DNA from: JAUIIK01 sp041390865
GTDB lineage: Bacteria; Chloroflexota; Chloroflexia; Thermomicrobiales; CFX8
Assembly (NCBI GenBank): GCA_041390865.1
Contig: JAWKPC010000003.1
Coordinates: 310,001-374,000, forward strand
Reading direction: 5' to 3'
DNA length: 64,000 nt
The stretch's first letter is position 1, and each line of letters starts with the position of its first letter. The position numbers and the translations under genes are program-made. The notes beneath the pieces are model-generated. The model searched no databases. It was not told the origin of the DNA and saw nothing but the letters and a program-made list of their open reading frames with translations. Of this stretch, positions 19,163-28,002 are shown in pieces.

Positions 19163-19470
19163 TCAGGAGCGTGATTCGCCGTCTTCGCGGCTCACCTCGT
19201 CGGTCGCGTCCTCGAACGCTTCCCGATCCTCGACTGTTCGCCGCCGGCTACGAGCGTCGCCATCGCTGCCGCCGTCCCCGTCGCTCTCCGATCCTTCACG
19301 CGCCACCTCGTCCGTAACGTCTTCGAGATCTTCGAGATCATCCCGGGACAGATCGACGTACTGACCGTAGGAACGCGCCGTCGATGCCCGCCTTTCTTCA
19401 TCCTCGCCCGCGGCAGCGTTGCGTTTCGGAGGGCGTCGTGGATCGATCTCTCTGGTACTGTGAATGACAT
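19163..19470 (-). CDS. Small acidic hypothetical protein, probably with one frameshift
   Basis: Unrecognised. The frame ending at the TGA 19163-19165 reads as a strongly acidic, GC3-rich chain (SYGQYVDLSRDDLEDL, then VTDEVAREGSESDGDG, then VEDREAFEDATDEVSRED), unlike the basic chains in the other frames, but it has no good start. The ATG at 19470 (MSFTVPERS) has GAGAGG 8 bases upstream and is in a different frame, so a single-base error near 19445-19455 probably separates them. The repeated DEVxRE motif near both ends is internal similarity. Coupling to DUF2071 (2-base gap) supports its being a gene. No function proposed. Confidence 0.4.
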
Positions 19471-19854
19471 GTGCATCGCCTCTCGTTATCTTCGGCTATC
19501 TCCTGAGCGTATTTATACATTGGTAGCCTCTTCGATGCCGTCGGTGTATGAGTGGAACGGAGCACCCAAAGGGAAGCCCAACCTAACGATCCTCGCGGAC
19601 CAATCCGTCTTGGAATAAACTGGTGAAGGGTCCTAGTTCGACGATCAAATCTAATGGTCTGTCTGGCCGTGATCGCCGCTACTTTGTGAAAGACCTTTCT
19701 CAGCATGGCGGTGCTCACGTGGAAGTGTATGACCACCTCTGACATATCGGCGTGATGGATCGATAACGGATACTTCTTCGAAGAATTTGGTCAGGCGAAG
19801 TCTGGACGGACGATCAAATGTAGGTGAGCACGTGCTAAGAGACAAAGGGGTTTC
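19471..19854. other. Intergenic, lower GC, no supported gene
   Basis: 384 bases visibly richer in A and T than the flanks. GATCAAAT occurs twice (around 19643 and 19813). No open frame here has a convincing start, codon pattern or known motif. It may be upstream regulatory DNA or decayed sequence belonging to the 19.5-20.7 kb low-GC patch. Confidence 0.5.
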
Positions 19855-20430
19855 ATGCCCGACCTGATGAGTGATACTGAATTCGCGGAGTTCGTTTCGG
19901 ATGATTTTGGAGCGGGGAACGAAGTAGGGTGGTTCAGGCTGCAGACCTTGCCTCTTGTACTCGTATCTGGACTTCTCGGCTCCAAGCCGTATTCTGAATT
20001 CTCGACGTCACGGAGTTCTCGCTGTTGCATTGGCACATCAGTACGGAGTGACGAGCCGGGTTGGTCCATTGATGTAGGTGTCAGAACAACGGCTATCCGA
20101 CAAGAAGTTCTTGCAAGCGCGAGCCGAAATGACTGCCAAGCTGCCATCGGTTTGGTAGAGGTTGTTGAGCCAAGAACCCTCCGGCCCTTTGAAACTGATG
20201 CTTACGATATCGTGATAACAGAATCTTTCGGATCCCACCGCGAAGATCGCGAAATGGTTTTGCAAGCGCTAGCACGTGTCACGAAACGGGCCGGGCATGT
20301 GGTGGTCAGCTACAAGCCGAGAGTCCATGCGCTCTTGGAAATGCTTCGCGCATGCCCACAGCCACACGATTCGGATCTAGATCAATGGGCCCGTTTCCTA
20401 CCTCCGGTTTTGCTCATGGGACGAAGGTGA
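19855..20430 (+). CDS. Hypothetical protein with a weak methyltransferase-like tail
   Basis: 191 aa, not confidently recognised. Residues 110-165 (ETDAYDIVITESF, then MVLQALARVTKRAGHVVVSYK) resemble motifs IV-V of class I SAM-dependent methyltransferases, where an Asp-rich strand is followed by a helix and a GG-HVVV-type strand. The glycine-rich SAM-binding motif I is not visible in the first 100 residues, which are Ser/Cys-rich and look unlike a normal domain. GC is lower than in the neighbours. It could be a decayed or frameshifted methyltransferase, or a chance open frame. Confidence 0.35.
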   Translation: MPDLMSDTEFAEFVSDDFGAGNEVGWFRLQTLPLVLVSGLLGSKPYSEFSTSRSSRCCIGTSVRSDEPGWSIDVGVRTTAIRQEVLASASRNDCQAAIGLVEVVEPRTLRPFETDAYDIVITESFGSHREDREMVLQALARVTKRAGHVVVSYKPRVHALLEMLRACPQPHDSDLDQWARFLPPVLLMGRR

Positions 20431-20687
20431 CCTACTTCCTTAGTGGCTGCTCGTTTTCCGGGCGAGTTGAAATTGATCCGAGGAGAGTGGGGATTCGCTC
20501 GGACTACGTTTGGTGGTCGGATCCTTCGTGGTACCAGGCGAGTTCTGGGATCAAATTCGGCAAATGGTTCGTTCTTTGGATTTTGGCACGCAACATACAA
20601 GATTCTTTCGACGCGGATTTGACTACGGTGCAGATCTGTCCGGGGCGCTCTCGTTGAGAAAAGCTATGCTCGGCTGCCTGCGTTCCG

Positions 20688-21110
20688 CTATCGAACGAAG
20701 TCCCGTCGGCCCCGATCGAGCGGGAACACCGCTTCATCTCGCCATCCATGGCCAAGGTAGAAGGCGTGGGCGTCGCTCTTGTGGACGGTGAGAACTGCCA
20801 GCTTATGACAACCTCTGGCAAATCACAACGTCTCGAAGCGTTCGACCAGGTTCCCACCGATACCCCGACCTCGGTGTTCTTTTGCGACCATCAACTCGTC
20901 CAGGTATCCCATCCCGACTGCAATCCTGCCCCGGGCGGCACCGACGATGAGGCCGTTCGCTTCCCGCGCGACAAACCGGATCGGTAAGCTCGACCAGTCT
21001 TGGTCCGGGTCGTGGCCTTCCTGAGCATGCCAGAGATCCCACTCGCGCTCGAGAAACTCTTCGAGCTCCGCACTGGGATCTCGATCGTCCGTCGTCTCGA
21101 ACTCGGTCAT
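20688..21110 (-). CDS. GNAT N-acetyltransferase with an in-frame UGA
   Basis: 140 residues if the UGA at 20823-20825 (codon 96) is read through; 95 if not. The acetyl-CoA loop is in VAKEHRGRGIGGNLVERFE (motif A). After the UGA the same frame gives FARGCHKLAVLTVHKSDAHAFY and GWRDEAVFP, the expected GNAT C-terminal strand-helix-strand, and ends at TAG (20688-20690). Length is then normal for GNAT, and a 95-residue product would lack the acetyl-CoA cradle's second half. ATG 21110 has GGAGGG at 8 bases. The UGA position is usually Ala or a variable residue in relatives as I remember them, so Sec is less compelling than in the two genes at 2-4 kb; a nonsense mutation is a real alternative. Substrate unknown. 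Confidence 0.68.
20796..20820 (-). promoter_or_regulatory. Hairpin just after the GNAT UGA, possibly SECIS-like
   Basis: On the mRNA, UGCCAG (20820-20815) pairs perfectly with CUGGCA (20801-20796). Inside, after an asymmetric internal loop, UU pairs with AA and caps with the 5-nt loop GUCAU (20809-20805). The loop starts with GU, but lies only about 13 nt after the UGA, closer than most bacterial SECIS loops. Hand-folded. Confidence 0.3.
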
Positions 21111-21481
21111 CCCGTCATCCCTCCGGATGTCAAATGCAGTATCACTCCGGCGTGCGGAGCCACATGCACCGGTATGTTTCACGGCGCGTCCATCGACACG
21201 GCAACTATAGTGCTGGTTTGGACTTACGGGCCCGATCAATGCCATACTTGCCGCCCCCGGTCGAATTCAATATCCGTTGAAACGGAAGACCTCGTTGGTG
21301 CGCCCGCTTCCGCCGATGTCTGGCAGACGATCGAAGGATGCCGCGTATCCCCAGTCGATGAGCCCTCCGCAGTCCCGGGAGAATCGGCGCTTTCGTCAGC
21401 CGGGCGGCATGCTGCCCCGCCAGGGTCGCGCGGGAATTGAACGGTCGGGCTGTACGTTAGGGTTTGCCAGAAGGAGAGTAC
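21111..21481. promoter_or_regulatory. Divergent intergenic region between GNAT and substrate-binding protein genes
   Basis: 371 bases expected to hold promoters for both genes. The 8-base palindrome ACTATAGT lies at 21203-21210, and AAGGAG just before 21482 is the ribosome binding site of the substrate-binding protein. I could not place a convincing -35/-10 pair with normal spacing on either strand. Confidence 0.35.
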
Positions 21482-23467
21482 ATGAACGAATCAGAACAGA
21501 AGAATTCCAGACTACTGGACGAGATTGCATCCGGGAGCCTGAGCAGACGAGGCGTGATGCGGAAAGCGGCGGCGCTTGGTCTGTCCGCCCCGGTCATCGC
21601 CGGGCTGCTCGCTGCCTGCGGCGGCGACGATGACGATGATGACGACAGTAGCGAGCCGACAACGGCCCCGACAGAAAATGCCGGTGACCAGCCGACCGAA
21701 ACCGCTCCGGAATCGGACGCATCCGCGACCTCGGAGGACGAGGTAGCTTCGGCGACAGCCTCCGAAGAAGAGCCGACAGAGACCGCCGAAGAAGCGGCTC
21801 CGACCTCTACCGAGGAGCCGGCTGCTTCAGCCGGCGGCGGAGGGCGACTGGACATCATTGCCTGGCAGGCGGCAACGATCCTGAATCCGCACCTCGCCCA
21901 GGGCGGGAAGGATACCTTCGCCGTCCGCATTTATGCGGAACCGCTGGCCGAGTTCGATCCCGAGGGCGAGCTTGTGCCGGTGCTGGCACGGGAGATCCCC
22001 TCGCTGGAAAACGGAGACGTCGCTGCCGACGGCATGGGCGTCACGTGGCGGCTCAGGGAGAATGTGCTCTGGCACGACGGAGAGCCGTTCACCGCCGACG
22101 ATGTCGTGTTCACCTGGGAATATGTCACCCATCCGGACGCCTCGACCTCGACAGCGGGAACGTACGCGACGATCGACTCCGTCGAGGCGATCGACGATCT
22201 GACAGTTCAGATCACGTTCAAAGAGCCGGTCCCCGACTGGTTCAACGTCTTCACTGCGACGACCGGGTTCATCCTTCCTGAGCACCTTCTTCGAGACTGG
22301 ATCGGCGCCGAGTCCCAGAATGCCCCGTTCAATCTCGATCCGATCGGCACCGGACCATTCCGCGTGAGCGAATTCAAGCCGGGCGACACCGTCTCCTACG
22401 AGATTAACGAGAACTACTGGGATCCCGGCAAGCCCGGATTCGATTCGGTCGAACTGAAAGGCGGCGGAGACGCGACTTCGGCCGCCCGAGCGGTCCTCGA
22501 AACCGGCGACTATGACTTCGCGCCGTTCCTGCAGGTCGAGCCTGATCTTCTGGCGGCGATGGAAGATGCAGGCGAGGGCTCTATCGGGTCCAGCCGGGCA
22601 TCGACCGTCGAGCGGGTCGTCCTCCAGTTCAGCGATCCGAATAAAGAAGTCGACGGCGAGAAATCACACATCTCGACCCGTCATCCGGCCATCTCGGAGC
22701 TCGAATTCCGGCAGGCGATGGCGCTGCTGGTCGACCGGGACTCGATCGCCACCCAGCTCTACGGTCCGTCCGGCGAGGCGACGGCGAACATGCTCCCCGG
22801 TCCACCGCGCTTCGCCTCGCCAAACACGTCCTACGAGTTCAACCCTGATAAGGCGAAGGAAGCGCTTGACGCTGCCGGCTGGGAACTGGTCGACGACGTC
22901 AGAACGAAGAACGACTATGAAACCCGCTTCGTGTTCCAGACGACGGTGAACTCGGTCCGGCAGAAGTCGCAGGAGATCATCAAGCAGGCGTTCGAGGACG
23001 CCGGGATTAAGGTGGAGATCAAGGCGATCGAGAGCAGCGTCTACTTCTCCGGCGATGTTGGGAATCCGGACACATGGACCAAGTTCTACGCCGACATGGG
23101 CATGTGGTCGTCGGCAGGAACGCTCTATCCGATCCAGTACATGGGCCTCTACAAGTCGATCGACATCGCCACCGATATCCCCCAGAAATCAAACGACTGG
23201 GTGCGCGGGAACTCTTCGCGCTGGTACGGGACACCAGCGAGCGATGAGTACAACGAACTCTGGGCACAGGCGGAAGGCGAGCTTGATCCGGATACGCAGG
23301 AAGAGCTGTTCATCCGGATGAACGACATCATCGTCGAGAACGTCGTCGAAATCCCGCTCGTCTGGCGTTTCCAGACCTACGCCGTCAAGAACGGTCTGAC
23401 CGGAGTCCGTGCTTCCGGCTGGTCAAACGAAGTCTGGAACATTCAGGACTGGACCCGCGAAGACTAG
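21482..23467 (+). CDS. ABC transporter substrate-binding lipoprotein, family 5 (peptide/opine type), Tat-exported
   Basis: 661 aa. The N-terminus carries a twin-arginine motif (SLSRRGVMRKAAALG) and a lipobox (LLAAC), so it is folded inside, exported by Tat and lipid-anchored. After the Cys come GG and seven Asp, then a ~65-residue Thr/Glu/Ser/Pro linker. The SBP_bac_5 body follows: LNPHLAQGGKD, PVLAREIPS, VTWRLRENVLWHDGEPFTADDV (family signature), DPIGTGPFRVSEFKPGD. ATG 21482 has AAGGAG at 5 bases. No permease or ATPase genes are adjacent, so its transporter must be encoded elsewhere. The ligand may be an oligopeptide, nickel chelate or sugar oligomer; unknown. Confidence 0.93.
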   Translation: MNESEQKNSRLLDEIASGSLSRRGVMRKAAALGLSAPVIAGLLAACGGDDDDDDDSSEPTTAPTENAGDQPTETAPESDASATSEDEVASATASEEEPTETAEEAAPTSTEEPAASAGGGGRLDIIAWQAATILNPHLAQGGKDTFAVRIYAEPLAEFDPEGELVPVLAREIPSLENGDVAADGMGVTWRLRENVLWHDGEPFTADDVVFTWEYVTHPDASTSTAGTYATIDSVEAIDDLTVQITFKEPVPDWFNVFTATTGFILPEHLLRDWIGAESQNAPFNLDPIGTGPFRVSEFKPGDTVSYEINENYWDPGKPGFDSVELKGGGDATSAARAVLETGDYDFAPFLQVEPDLLAAMEDAGEGSIGSSRASTVERVVLQFSDPNKEVDGEKSHISTRHPAISELEFRQAMALLVDRDSIATQLYGPSGEATANMLPGPPRFASPNTSYEFNPDKAKEALDAAGWELVDDVRTKNDYETRFVFQTTVNSVRQKSQEIIKQAFEDAGIKVEIKAIESSVYFSGDVGNPDTWTKFYADMGMWSSAGTLYPIQYMGLYKSIDIATDIPQKSNDWVRGNSSRWYGTPASDEYNELWAQAEGELDPDTQEELFIRMNDIIVENVVEIPLVWRFQTYAVKNGLTGVRASGWSNEVWNIQDWTRED

Positions 23468-23470
23468 ATA

Positions 23471-23534
23471 CGATCGGCTCCCCATTCACGGCCTTGCCAC
23501 GGTTGTGGAAGGATGTTGAATGGGGAGCCGATCG
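23471..23534. repeat. 18-bp perfect inverted repeat with a 28-base loop
   Basis: CGATCGGCTCCCCATTCA (23471-23488) is the exact reverse complement of 23517-23534. The 28-base loop holds a smaller CCAC-GGTT-GTGG hairpin. It starts 3 bases after the stop of the substrate-binding protein. It has no U-tract, so it may stabilise the 3' end of the mRNA or be a factor-assisted or bidirectional terminator. Confidence 0.7.
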
Positions 23535-23612
23535 CCCTCACCGCAAGTCCCATAGTTGTATCGCCCCGGAAACGTCCAGTAATGAGATCAGGACATCCGG
23601 TCCCGAGCGTCC

Positions 23613-24170
23613 TCAGTCCGTGCTGATCTTCTGGCCGGTTTCGATCGAGATCTGGAATTCGGCATCAACCGGATCGGCATAGCGTTTGCCGTTCTTGATG
23701 TCGTGCCGCATGAATGTGGGCGGATCGATGTGAACCATGATGCGGTATTCGCCGCTCCGCGGAACATGCCAGTTCCGGCCATAGTGGTAGAGCCATGGAT
23801 GCCAGAGGAATGGGTGCTCGTGAGTTCCTACGTCTTCGCCGTCCGAAGTTGAGACGTTCACCGAGACATTGAGACCCGGAATGAAGCGTCCATCGCTCGC
23901 GTCCCGAACGCCAACTTCAATGTGGCAATTCTCTTCGGTTGGTTCGACCCATTCAAGGTTCCCATTCCGGAAGTGATACAGCCCTTCCGCTTCTTCGGCC
24001 GTGACTGCGACCTCATAGTCGCCTACATATACGGTCTTTAACTCACCGGTCTCTTTCTCCATCGCCGAGATCGCGCCTTGCAGCGCGAGCCCCTGGGCCC
24101 GGGCATGCTGAAGCTGCTCTTCCGTGGCTTCGTTGCTTGGTTCCATCGGAGGTTTGCGAGTTGCTGTCAA
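23613..24170 (-). CDS. Iron-transport-like periplasmic-type protein (Tp34/P19-like family)
   Basis: 185 aa. The C-terminal half matches the P19/Tp34 fold of high-affinity iron-binding proteins: VGVRDASDGRFIPGLNVSV, THEHPFLWHPWLYHYGRNW, YRIMVHIDPPTFMRHDIKNG, then YADPVDAEFQI. The His and Met clusters (HEH, HPW, PTFMRHD) are the likely metal ligands. Unlike classical P19 it has no signal peptide; the first 40 residues are charged and polar (EATEEQLQHARAQGLALQG), so it may be cytoplasmic or exported in another way. TTG 24170 follows AAAGG by 9 bases; ATG 24146 is the alternative. Convergent with the substrate-binding protein gene. Confidence 0.78.
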   Translation of the reverse strand: MTATRKPPMEPSNEATEEQLQHARAQGLALQGAISAMEKETGELKTVYVGDYEVAVTAEEAEGLYHFRNGNLEWVEPTEENCHIEVGVRDASDGRFIPGLNVSVNVSTSDGEDVGTHEHPFLWHPWLYHYGRNWHVPRSGEYRIMVHIDPPTFMRHDIKNGKRYADPVDAEFQISIETGQKISTD

Positions 24171-24467
24171 GGTAATCCACCTTTGTTGCTAAGACGATTC
24201 CACATTCTTACCGTATGAACTCCCCGGGCCGGCAGGCGATTGATCGCATGCATCGAACAGATACGAATCCGGGCACATTTCGTGCCTGGAGACGCCACAG
24301 GGCCCGCATGCGCGAGTCATTGCCCCATCATTAGAAAGGAGCCAGGGGAGTCCGGGACGCCAGTCCATCCAGCAGCTACGTATCGCTTGGAGATCAGGTA
24401 ACCGGCCAACCGGAGACCGTTCCGGCACACGAACCTGAGCCGACACCAGAGGGAGCGGAGTCAGGCC

Positions 24468-25460
24468 ATGAACTACATCATGCTGTTTGCCGGTATCGCG
24501 ATCATTCTGATTGCCGTGGTGGACATTCTCTGGACGACGCTCTGGGTGGATGGCGGCGCGGGTCCGGTATCTTCACGTCTGACCGATTGGATCTGGAAAT
24601 TAGGGCTAATCGTCGGCCGGAGGCGCCACCGGCTTCTCAGCGTCTTCGGTCCAATCACGCTCGTTCTGACCGTAGCCGTATGGGTCGCGCTCCTGTGGCT
24701 CGGATGGGTGATCTTGTTTGAGGCTCAAGAGACGTCGATCCTCCGGTCGCAGAACCAGGCTCCCGTTGACATGATCGGCATCATCTACTTCGTCGGCTAT
24801 GCCCTGTTCACCATGGGTAACGGCGACTTCTCGCCAAACGGCGAAGGCTGGGAGATTGCGACAGCTCTGACGAACGCGAGCGGGATGTTGCTGATCACAC
24901 TCACCGTCACCTACCTGTTGTCCGTTATCTCTGCAGTCGTGCACAAGCGTTCGGTGGCACTTCAGGTGACCGGCATCGGACGCACACCCGACGCGTTTCT
25001 CCGGAACTCATGGAGCGGCCAGGACTTCAGGAATCTCGATCTTGTGTTCCAATCCCTATCCGCCGATGTGTCAAGGCTCTGCGAGCAGTTCCGGGCCTAT
25101 CCGATCTTGCAGTACTACCACGCCGAAACCAGGACGAAGTCGTCCGCTATCGGAATCGCGCTGGTCGATGAGGCTGTAACGATTCTGACGTGCGGCGTCC
25201 CCGAGGACACTCGTCCCAATCGAGCCTTGCTCCTGTCGTTGCGCTCCTCGCTGGACATGTACCTGGAAAGCATCGACCAGGACTTCGGAGGCCATTCCGC
25301 CGAAACGCCGCCGGCTCCCGATCTCCGGCAGCTCCAGAAGGCGGGGATTCCGACCCTCGGAGAAACGTCGTTCGGGAGCGCCCTGGAAGATCAACGCTCC
25401 AGGCGCCGGCAGCTTTTGACGATGGTCAGAGAGGACGGCTGGGAATGGTTCGAGACGTAG
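24468..25460 (+). CDS. Two-pore-like potassium/ion channel family protein
   Basis: 330 aa. Hydrophobic segments lie at about 2-25 (FAGIAIILIAVVDILWTTLWV), 60-85 (ITLVLTVAVWVALLWLGWVI), a pore helix/filter at 105-120 (YALFTMGNGDFSP) and 130-155 (NASGMLLITLTVTYLLSVISAVV). TMGNGDF has the shape of the K+ filter T-x-G-x-G-D, with N in place of the usual V/I-G-Y, so ion selectivity is uncertain. The soluble C-terminal ~170 residues are helical with no recognised ligand domain. ATG is preceded by GGGAGCGGAG. Stands alone. Confidence 0.72.
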   Translation: MNYIMLFAGIAIILIAVVDILWTTLWVDGGAGPVSSRLTDWIWKLGLIVGRRRHRLLSVFGPITLVLTVAVWVALLWLGWVILFEAQETSILRSQNQAPVDMIGIIYFVGYALFTMGNGDFSPNGEGWEIATALTNASGMLLITLTVTYLLSVISAVVHKRSVALQVTGIGRTPDAFLRNSWSGQDFRNLDLVFQSLSADVSRLCEQFRAYPILQYYHAETRTKSSAIGIALVDEAVTILTCGVPEDTRPNRALLLSLRSSLDMYLESIDQDFGGHSAETPPAPDLRQLQKAGIPTLGETSFGSALEDQRSRRRQLLTMVREDGWEWFET

Positions 25461-25874
25461 GCACGACCTCGATCTGCGATGCGATGAGCCGCGGCACACC
25501 GCTCGACGCCTGGGCCTGTATTCGCTTTCCCCACGCGCTCCTTCGGACCGATGAAGCCGACGGATAACCCTTCTGATCAAGCGACCGGCCGCCACTGACA
25601 GCCACAGATTTTCTACCTTGTTCTGTTCCCGTTCTGTGTACCGGCCACCCTTCGAATCTGAATGGCCACTCTCTAAGCTTGGTCCACGGCAGTTGCCTTG
25701 ACATCCGCAGACTCACCCGACCGCAGTCTGGATCGCAGCATTGCTTCTTCAGGACGTATTCACTCGAAAGGTGAACAGTGGATCACAGCACTTCTAGCTT
25801 GATTGACCATGCTCCATCTGTGAGCACAGACCGCATGTTGATCCAGACCAGCGGGGAGATTCGGGAAAAGCGCT
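25461..25874. other. Intergenic, no supported gene
   Basis: 414 bases between the channel gene and the SIS remnant. I looked here for the missing N-terminal half of the SIS domain (a GNGGSA-type glycine motif) in all three plus frames and did not find it. No tRNA, terminator or clear promoter is evident. Confidence 0.5.
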
Positions 25875-26327
25875 GTGCCGACGTTCAAAGTCATCTGCCC
25901 CACCGACAGCATTCCCGGGCTCACCGCCTGGTCGAACGACGTCGACTACTGCCGGGCGCTGGCCGAACATATCGCGCCTTTCATTAACCAGCACGATCTG
26001 TTGATCGCAATCAGCGCGAGCGGAAACTCTGCCAACATCCTGGAAGCGGTGAAACTGGCCCGGACACAGAACGCGCGAGCGTTGGCGTTGACCGGCAGGG
26101 CTGGCGGCAAGCTGGCAGATGTCGCTGACTTCGCCCTGCACGCACCATCAGACATTATCGAGCAGGTTGAAGACATACACCTCATCATCGCCCATTGCCT
26201 CTGCGTCGTCCTTCGAGATGCGATCCAAGCGCGAACCGAGCCTGTGGCGGTCTCGGTCGACAACGGCAATCATGGTGAAATCGATCGGCGGGTCATCTGC
26301 AGCGGTGTGTCGGCAACAGACAATTAG
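25875..26327 (+). pseudogene. SIS-domain phosphosugar isomerase (GmhA-like), N-terminally truncated
   Basis: 150 aa matching only the second half of a phosphoheptose isomerase/SIS protein: PTFKVICPTDSIPGLTAWSNDVDYCRALAEHI, LLIAISASGNSANILEAV (sugar-phosphate loop, ISxSGNS), ALALTGRAGGKLADVADFAL, and EDIHLIIAHCLC. GmhA proteins are about 190 aa and begin with a helix plus a first GNGGSA sugar-phosphate loop; both are absent, and the frame upstream reaches a TGA with unrelated sequence. The GTG at 25875 has no good ribosome binding site. Most likely a remnant; a divergent short SIS protein is possible. Confidence 0.65.
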
Positions 26328-26548
26328 CAGGCCGCTGCCTCGTATTCAGCCACTAGATCCGGAAAGAACCGCGATGGCAGCCTGCTCGACCGCGTCCGAC
26401 TCATCAACCGCGATTGGATTCAGCGAGATCACTGGTGTCAGTAGCTCTACCGCGGCACCACTGAAAACTGGCATGGTTCATCCTGCACGCAGATAGTTCA
26501 GCGGCGGCGCCGAAATCTTCGGGAACGGAAGAGGTAGACATTCCTTTC

Positions 26549-27758
26549 CTAACCTCCGGTTACCGCTGCCCGGATACGGTCGGATATCGTCTCGATCTCC
26601 CCCGGCTGCAAGACCATCGGGTTGATGCCCAGCGCACTCGCCTGCAAGAAAGACTGTGAGACGGCGATCGACGGGCTCCCGTCGATCAGCTCATTGATAA
26701 CATCGGTGACCGACTTCTCCATCAGCACCCTCATCAAGCTTCCGACTCGACTGGCGACCGTACGGACCGGCACGTCCTGGTTGACAACGATGTCGACCGC
26801 GACGCCCGGAATCCCGGAGAGCTGCTCCTGCAAGCTCACGAGCATCTGATAGCCACCCCTGCCACTCTGCCGGATGGTCCCGGGCGACGTAGAGGTCCAG
26901 AGCGGTCATCAGACCGGCAATCTCCTCTTTCCCGACCTTCATCGGCCGTCCGAGGCCGTGATGCGGCGGCCCCGGCAGTACGTTTTCCGCGAGATAGCGC
27001 GAGCGCCATGTCCAGGTCTCCGGCTCCACATCCATATCCTGATGCTGCAAGGCGATCGATGCGATGAGATCTCCACGGCCGGCGATGATGCCGGAAGCCT
27101 GCGGTCCCCCGATCGCCTTTCCGCCGCTGAAGCAGACGAGATCAGCTCCCTCTTCGACGAAGCGCCTGAGGTTGCCGGCCGGCGGTAGCGTCGCTGCCGC
27201 GTCGACGATGACCGGTACGCCGTGGCGATGCGCGATCTCGACGACACCCGGCAAGTCGACCATCCCGGCCGCCGAGCCGACGGAGTAGGCGATCGCTGCC
27301 GTGCGCTCCGTGAACGCTGCCTCGACTTGCCACGGCCAGGTGCGGCCCTGCCCCGGATAGCCGACGTAGCCGACTTCCACCAGCCGGGCGCCCGAAACCC
27401 GGAGCGCATGCGAGTAGGCAGTGATGTGGCCTCGTTGGATGATGATCTCGTTGCGGAGCCCTGTGGTATCCGGCAGCTGGTCCATCGCCGCAACATCGAG
27501 ACCGGCGATGGCGGCGGCGGCCCCGAGGGCGAGCCCGGCAGCCGCACCGGCGGTTACGTAGCCCGCTTCGGCGCCGGTCACCCGGGCGATCAGATCGCCG
27601 GCCGCCTCCTGGAGATCCTCGATTCGGGCGCAGGCCGCGCCGGCCGACGCCATTGCGTCGCGTACCTCCGGCGCAAGGACGTGCCCGCTGAGCTTTGTCA
27701 TCGGTCCGGCCGCGTTGATGACCGTCTTGATGCCATAACGTGCGTAGAACGACTCCAT
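26549..27758 (-). CDS. SelA-like PLP-dependent enzyme (D-glucosaminate-6-phosphate ammonia-lyase type), one frameshift
   Basis: About 400 aa once the frame is repaired. N-terminal MESFYARYGIKTVINAAGPMTKLSG, AEAGYVTAGAAAGLALG, VPVIVDAAATLPP and DLVCFSGGKAIGGPQ (PLP lysine in SGGKA) are typical of the SelA-related fold type I group. That group includes sugar-acid and amino-sugar lyases; true SelA has an extra N-terminal domain and about 460 aa, so this is not the selenocysteine synthase. The tail (LSGIPGVAVDIVVNQDVPVRT, INPMVLQPGEIETI) is in another frame. The switch falls at a GGGG run near 26870, where GGG would restore one continuous frame. Divergent from the creatininase gene; a shared catabolic role is possible. 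Confidence 0.78.
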
Positions 27759-28002
27759 CGTGCCTCGGCTTTCTCCGTACCCTGTCGATTCCCATTCATG
27801 AGCGGACAGCGTAGCCTGACTTGCCGCTTGCCGTGTAGTCGGCTGCTATGAATCGGTTGAACCGGCTCGCCGGATGTGCTCATATTGCCGGACACGACGA
27901 AGAAGCACCCGACGATGTTGACCTGCGCGAGTATCCCGCCACTGCCTGAACCGCAGCCGCTCTCGTCGGAGTCAGGACCGGGTCGTAGAGAGGACCACGA
28001 AC

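Noticed and set aside
26549..27758. True selenocysteine synthase SelA next to the candidate selenoproteins
   Set aside because: It lacks the extra N-terminal SelA domain and is about 400 aa; it fits the SelA-like amino-sugar/sugar-acid lyase group better.
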